Shown here: positions 61,006 to 64,000 of the stretch, one piece after another
Layout: every line of letters begins with the position of its first letter
Position numbering within the stretch: position 1 is the first letter of the stretch
Notes under the pieces: model-generated
What the model saw: the letters and a program-made list of their open reading frames with translations, nothing else
Told to the model about the DNA's origin: nothing
The model's database searches: none
NCBI GenBank assembly: GCA_016806645.1
Contig: JACSYO010001851.1
Location: forward strand, 121,001-185,000
Direction: 5' to 3'
DNA length: 64,000 bases
From: Ophiodon elongatus
Taxonomy: Eukaryota > Chordata > Actinopteri > Perciformes > Hexagrammidae
Program-made: the position numbers and the translations under genes

Positions 61006-63660
61006 AAAAACCATTTGTCTGTTTTTGTCTAAAGACTACAAACCTTTAAAAGTATCAGGTGATAAAAAAAAAAAATCCAGGGCCTTGAAATGTCAAAGCG
61101 TGTCTCTTTTTAATTGCAGCTCCAGATAGCTTGAGAATGTTTATTCTATATTCAGCCTCTTTTTTTTTTTTTTTTTTTGCAAGATCTCAAATATATATTT
61201 CATCTGTTTTTAGATTTTACTAAAAAATGAGTTTTGAATTATACAGTGATTGACATAAAAAATAATGGCCTGCTTCACATTCCTACAGCTAGCACCTAAA
61301 AGCAGCCGCTGTGCTCCATGCTGGGGTGAGGAGTGCCTTGCTCAAGGGCACTCTGATGGTACTGCTGCAGGAGGAGAGCGTGTTATGAATGCACGTTTCA
61401 CATATGTAGTGGTTCCCATCAAACCGGGTCTTTAATGAGAGAATTTAGTTTATTAATTAATTTACACTTTATATTCCAAGGAAGGGCGAAAAAAAAACTA
61501 AAACTAATTCACAATCCATTAAAGGAACAGTGCCACTCACATTTACTCTCATAGAAATACCACAGTACTAGATTAAGAAATTAATGCTAAAAATAATAAT
61601 AAATAAAAAAATGCCGCTACATGTAGCATTGTAGTAGTAAATGGGTATTTTTCTTTTTAAAACTGCTTGAACCGTACTCATGGAATTGGGACAAATGGTT
61701 TAAAGTTTACAAATAATGTGTGAAAATACATATTTTTTAGATAATAGAACATTTTAAATATGAATCAACCAAAATAATTTACAATTTTACATATTTGAGG
61801 GTTTTGCGTTTGCAGGATTCATATTTCACAGATTTGTTTAAAGTTTACATTGTTTTTTTTCTTCTGACTCTTTCTGATCGTCTTATTGTAAATGTGTTCT
61901 CATCAGAATTTAAATTAGAAATCTAAAAAGGCTTTTCTATTACTATTCCTTTGAGTTTAACAAACAGTATATCTGCTGTCGCTTTTTAATTATTATAAGC
62001 GAATTTTGCTGTTCAAAATAGTTAAAAAATATATTTTTACTGTTAGACACATTTTAATAACCAAAACATTTTGTTTATGTAAAAAGCACAAAATAAAAAA
62101 AAATATAAGCAGTTTTAAAAAATATTGGTCACTGGTTAATAACACTGGTGTGAAATATTTATTATTATTTGTGTATCTGTTGGTGTTTTGTATCATCTGT
62201 ATTGTATGAGAAGTCTCCAGAGTGCTGTGTGGTCATTTTAAATATTTATAATCTTTCAGGGCTGCTTATTATTATTATCATTATTATTATTATTATTACA
62301 CTGTTATTAATATTAATGTTAAATAGTGACATAAACAAGTGTTTTTCCAAACTTGCTCTGACTAATTAAGAGCATTTCTTACACAGGATTCATATTTATG
62401 GCTCTTACTTCCTGTAAATGAGAGCGTTTATCAGTAGTGAACACTAATATGTTGAAAAGTGTTTTTTTTAAAAGATGAAGGATTCACTGGAGACGAAACG
62501 CTGGCGCTTCTTGGCCTCCGTACATTGTGAGAGGTATTCTACATCTCCCACTGAGGAGCATTTAATCCAAACACCCACTGAAATAGGATGGAGCGCATCG
62601 CCCCTGTTGTCTGTGAGAGCCTCTTGACGTGATCGTGGAAACAAACGCACACAAACAGTTTCATTATTCAGAGCTCGGTGGGAGGCGGGAACCTGTTTCA
62701 TAATCCCTCAGCGTGGGAGAGCTGGAGTCGTCACGGTAACCACGTCAGACCGACGTGTCGCCACAAGCGGGGAGATGCAGGTGTTTGTGTCTACAGGTGG
62801 ATACCGACAGGAAAACAGTCATTACACTGTGGGAGTGAAGGCTGATTGTAGGTTTTCCCACCGGTGGATGTATCCTCCACTTGTCCTCAGGAGACTAAAT
62901 AATGAATTATGATTCATAATTACTCCCCAAATCTATTCATCACAAACCGTGTGAGTACCTGGGTTCCTCCTCTTCGTAGTTCAGTTAAAAGTGAAGGGAA
63001 ACAACAACAACAGCATAATTATGAATCAACTCAACTGGGAGGTTTTCAACTGCATCACCAGGTCTTCTCCCCAAACAACAACAACAACAACAACATAGGA
63101 ATGAAATAAGATAATAGATGCAAAAACAAAAAAAGGTGAAGAACATAACTCTTAACTCGTAACATAATTAACAGTATGCAAGTCTGCGTGCGCGGACTTT
63201 ACAGATGTGTTCCTCACATGTGCAGCACACAAAAAAATAAACTTAGAAACAGTTGGGAAAGAAAAGTCATCAAATTTCAGGTTGAATAAATATGACATAC
63301 GGGTGTTTTTAGGGGTCATTTCTTTACCTTTAAGACAAAACGAGGGTCAGAAATGTTCAGGTGTGTGAGGATGAGGACACCCGTTGTTCCATTTGAGGGG
63401 AATCTGAGTTTAGAGAAGAGCCGTTTACTATTAAATCATAACAATGCAGCTGTGCTCCAAACCTGGTCCATTAAAAAAGTGTTTTTCCCCAGTTTGGTGT
63501 GAAAAGACTTGACCTCTGACCCCCGCTGATGAACCGAGGACCCTTTTGACTGCAGTGGGTCCCCAGTGAGGGTCAGGGCTGCTGTGGTGACAGCCGACGC
63601 TCAGCAGGAGGACTGTCACCCCCCCAGATACGATGTGACAGCTGTAAATAGAGAGAGGGA
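61006..63660. other. Intergenic region between picalm and chordc1
   Basis: AT-rich. Contains poly(T) at 61160-61179, a short piece resembling a teleost repeat (gtgccttgctcaagggcac, 61336-61354), (TTA)n at 62264-62299 and (CAA)n near 63077-63094. No ORF or RNA gene recognised. Confidence 0.75.
62264..62299. repeat. (TTA)12 microsatellite
   Basis: TTA/ATT trinucleotides with one TCA interruption. Confidence 0.95.
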
Positions 63661-63668
63661 GGAGAAGC

Positions 63669-63676
63669 TATTTATA
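63669..63676 (+). promoter_or_regulatory. TATA-like element of chordc1
   Basis: TATTTATA lies 277 nt before the chordc1 ATG. It is the only good TATA-like element in the last 400 bases. If used, initiation would fall near 63700, inside the GA tract, giving a 5' UTR of about 250 nt (shorter if introns are absent and initiation is downstream). Confidence 0.35.
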
Positions 63677-63691
63677 CCCTCCATTCAGTCA

Positions 63692-63723
63692 GGCAGAGAG
63701 AGAGAGAGAGAGACCCCCCCCCC

Positions 63724-63760
<37 letters not shown>
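63692..63760. repeat. (GA)n - C12 - (CT)n tract in the chordc1 promoter/5' UTR
   Basis: About 10 GA units, then about 12 C, then about 17 CT units. The GA and CT arms are complementary, so a single strand can fold into a GA:CT hairpin with a C-rich loop. Confidence 0.9.
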
Positions 63761-63762
<2 letters not shown>

Positions 63763-63788
63763 GCTCGGTCCAGAAGACGTTCACACCC

Positions 63789-63838
63789 TTTCTGGATCTT
63801 TCCTCTCTGCCTGGCCGGAGGAACTTCTGGAGGATTCG
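63789..63838 (+). promoter_or_regulatory. Pair of heat-shock-element-like sites upstream of the chordc1 ATG
   Basis: Two three-pentamer sites, TTCTGGATCTTTC (63790-63802) and TTCTGGAGGATTC (63825-63837), each fit TTCnnGAAnnTTC with one mismatch in the central GAA. CHORDC1 is known as an HSF1/heat-shock responsive gene, so an HSE pair is expected biologically. Binding is inferred. Confidence 0.4.
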
Positions 63839-63877
63839 ACAAGCAGCGAAAGAAAAGCACAAGAAGGCCTGAACCGA

Positions 63878-63937
63878 CACGAGGAGAAGGAGAAGGAGAG
63901 AGGAGAGAAGGAGAAGGAGAAGGAGAAGGAGAAGGAA
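63878..63937. repeat. (GGAGAA)n purine tract just upstream of the chordc1 start codon
   Basis: Imperfect GGAGAA hexamers run from about 63878 to 63937, about 15 nt before ATG. The sense strand is almost free of pyrimidines. It is probably within the 5' UTR. Confidence 0.9.
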
Positions 63938-63952
63938 CTCCCACAGGCCAAC

Positions 63953-64000
63953 ATGGCTCTGCTCTGCTACAACAAAGGCTGTGGCCTGAAGTTTGACGCC
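63953..64000 (+). CDS. chordc1: Cysteine- and histidine-rich domain-containing protein 1 (CHORDC1/morgana), N-terminal 16 residues, cut by window end
   Basis: ATG at 63953 opens MALLCYNKGCGLKFDA, which runs off the window. It matches the start of vertebrate CHORDC1 (MALLCYNRGCGQRFD in human, recalled). Cys5 and Cys10 are the first two zinc ligands of CHORD domain 1. The family has two CHORD zinc-binding domains and a C-terminal CS (p23-like) domain. It is a cytosolic HSP90 partner that restrains ROCK2 and centrosome duplication and is heat-shock inducible. The start context ccaacATGG has A at -3 and G at +4, a strong Kozak site. It lies tandem to picalm, about 3 kb downstream. Teleosts may have two copies (chordc1a/b); I cannot tell which this is. 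Confidence 0.9.
   Translation, partial: MALLCYNKGCGLKFDA

Noticed and set aside
63821..63827. GAACTTC as part of a four-pentamer heat-shock element
   Set aside because: The spacing between GAA and TTC is one base, not two, so it cannot extend the element at 63825.

Overview
The window is vertebrate nuclear DNA, almost certainly from a ray-finned teleost (percomorph-like). The reasons are very dense CA/GT, CT and AT microsatellites, several interspersed repeats of a type common in teleost genomes, and a well conserved intron-split vertebrate gene. There are no bacterial or phage features, and no rRNA, tRNA or CRISPR array that I can see.

Positions 1 to about 61,000 hold one plus-strand gene, picalm (CALM, phosphatidylinositol-binding clathrin assembly protein), lacking only its 5' end. 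I located 19 coding exons, numbered 2-20 by analogy with mammals, from 5950 to the stop codon at 54909-54911. All have AG/GT junctions and the reading frame is continuous across every junction. They encode 587 residues, or about 630 if exon 1 supplies the 43 codons seen in mammals. Exons 2-9 encode most of the ANTH domain (inositol-lipid and VAMP binding). Exons 10-20 encode the unstructured clathrin/adaptor-binding tail ending GAQMQFM. The mammalian cassette with DPF and NPF motifs was not found. A 24-nt microexon (NGMFYTSY) is present. A 3' UTR of about 6 kb appears to end after an AATAAA at 60982.

About 2.7 kb of AT-rich intergenic DNA follows. The last 48 bases open a second plus-strand gene, chordc1 (CHORD-containing HSP90 co-chaperone). 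Upstream of its ATG are a TATA-like box, a GA/C/CT tract, two near-consensus heat-shock elements and a purine hexamer repeat.

The most unusual feature is how the picalm introns are built. Simple repeats sit directly against about ten splice sites. Intron 3 has 403 nt without any adenine before the exon 4 acceptor, so its branch point must lie more than 400 nt upstream. Introns 5, 10 and 11 show the same displacement on a smaller scale. Exons 5 and 11 lie between complementary CA and TG tracts. Introns also carry a palindromic TCTATAGA array, two minisatellites, and a repeat family whose internal minisatellite differs in copy number among three copies. I found no clear novel multi-gene system. 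The splice-site architecture and the altered adaptor motifs of this paralogue deserve the second look.
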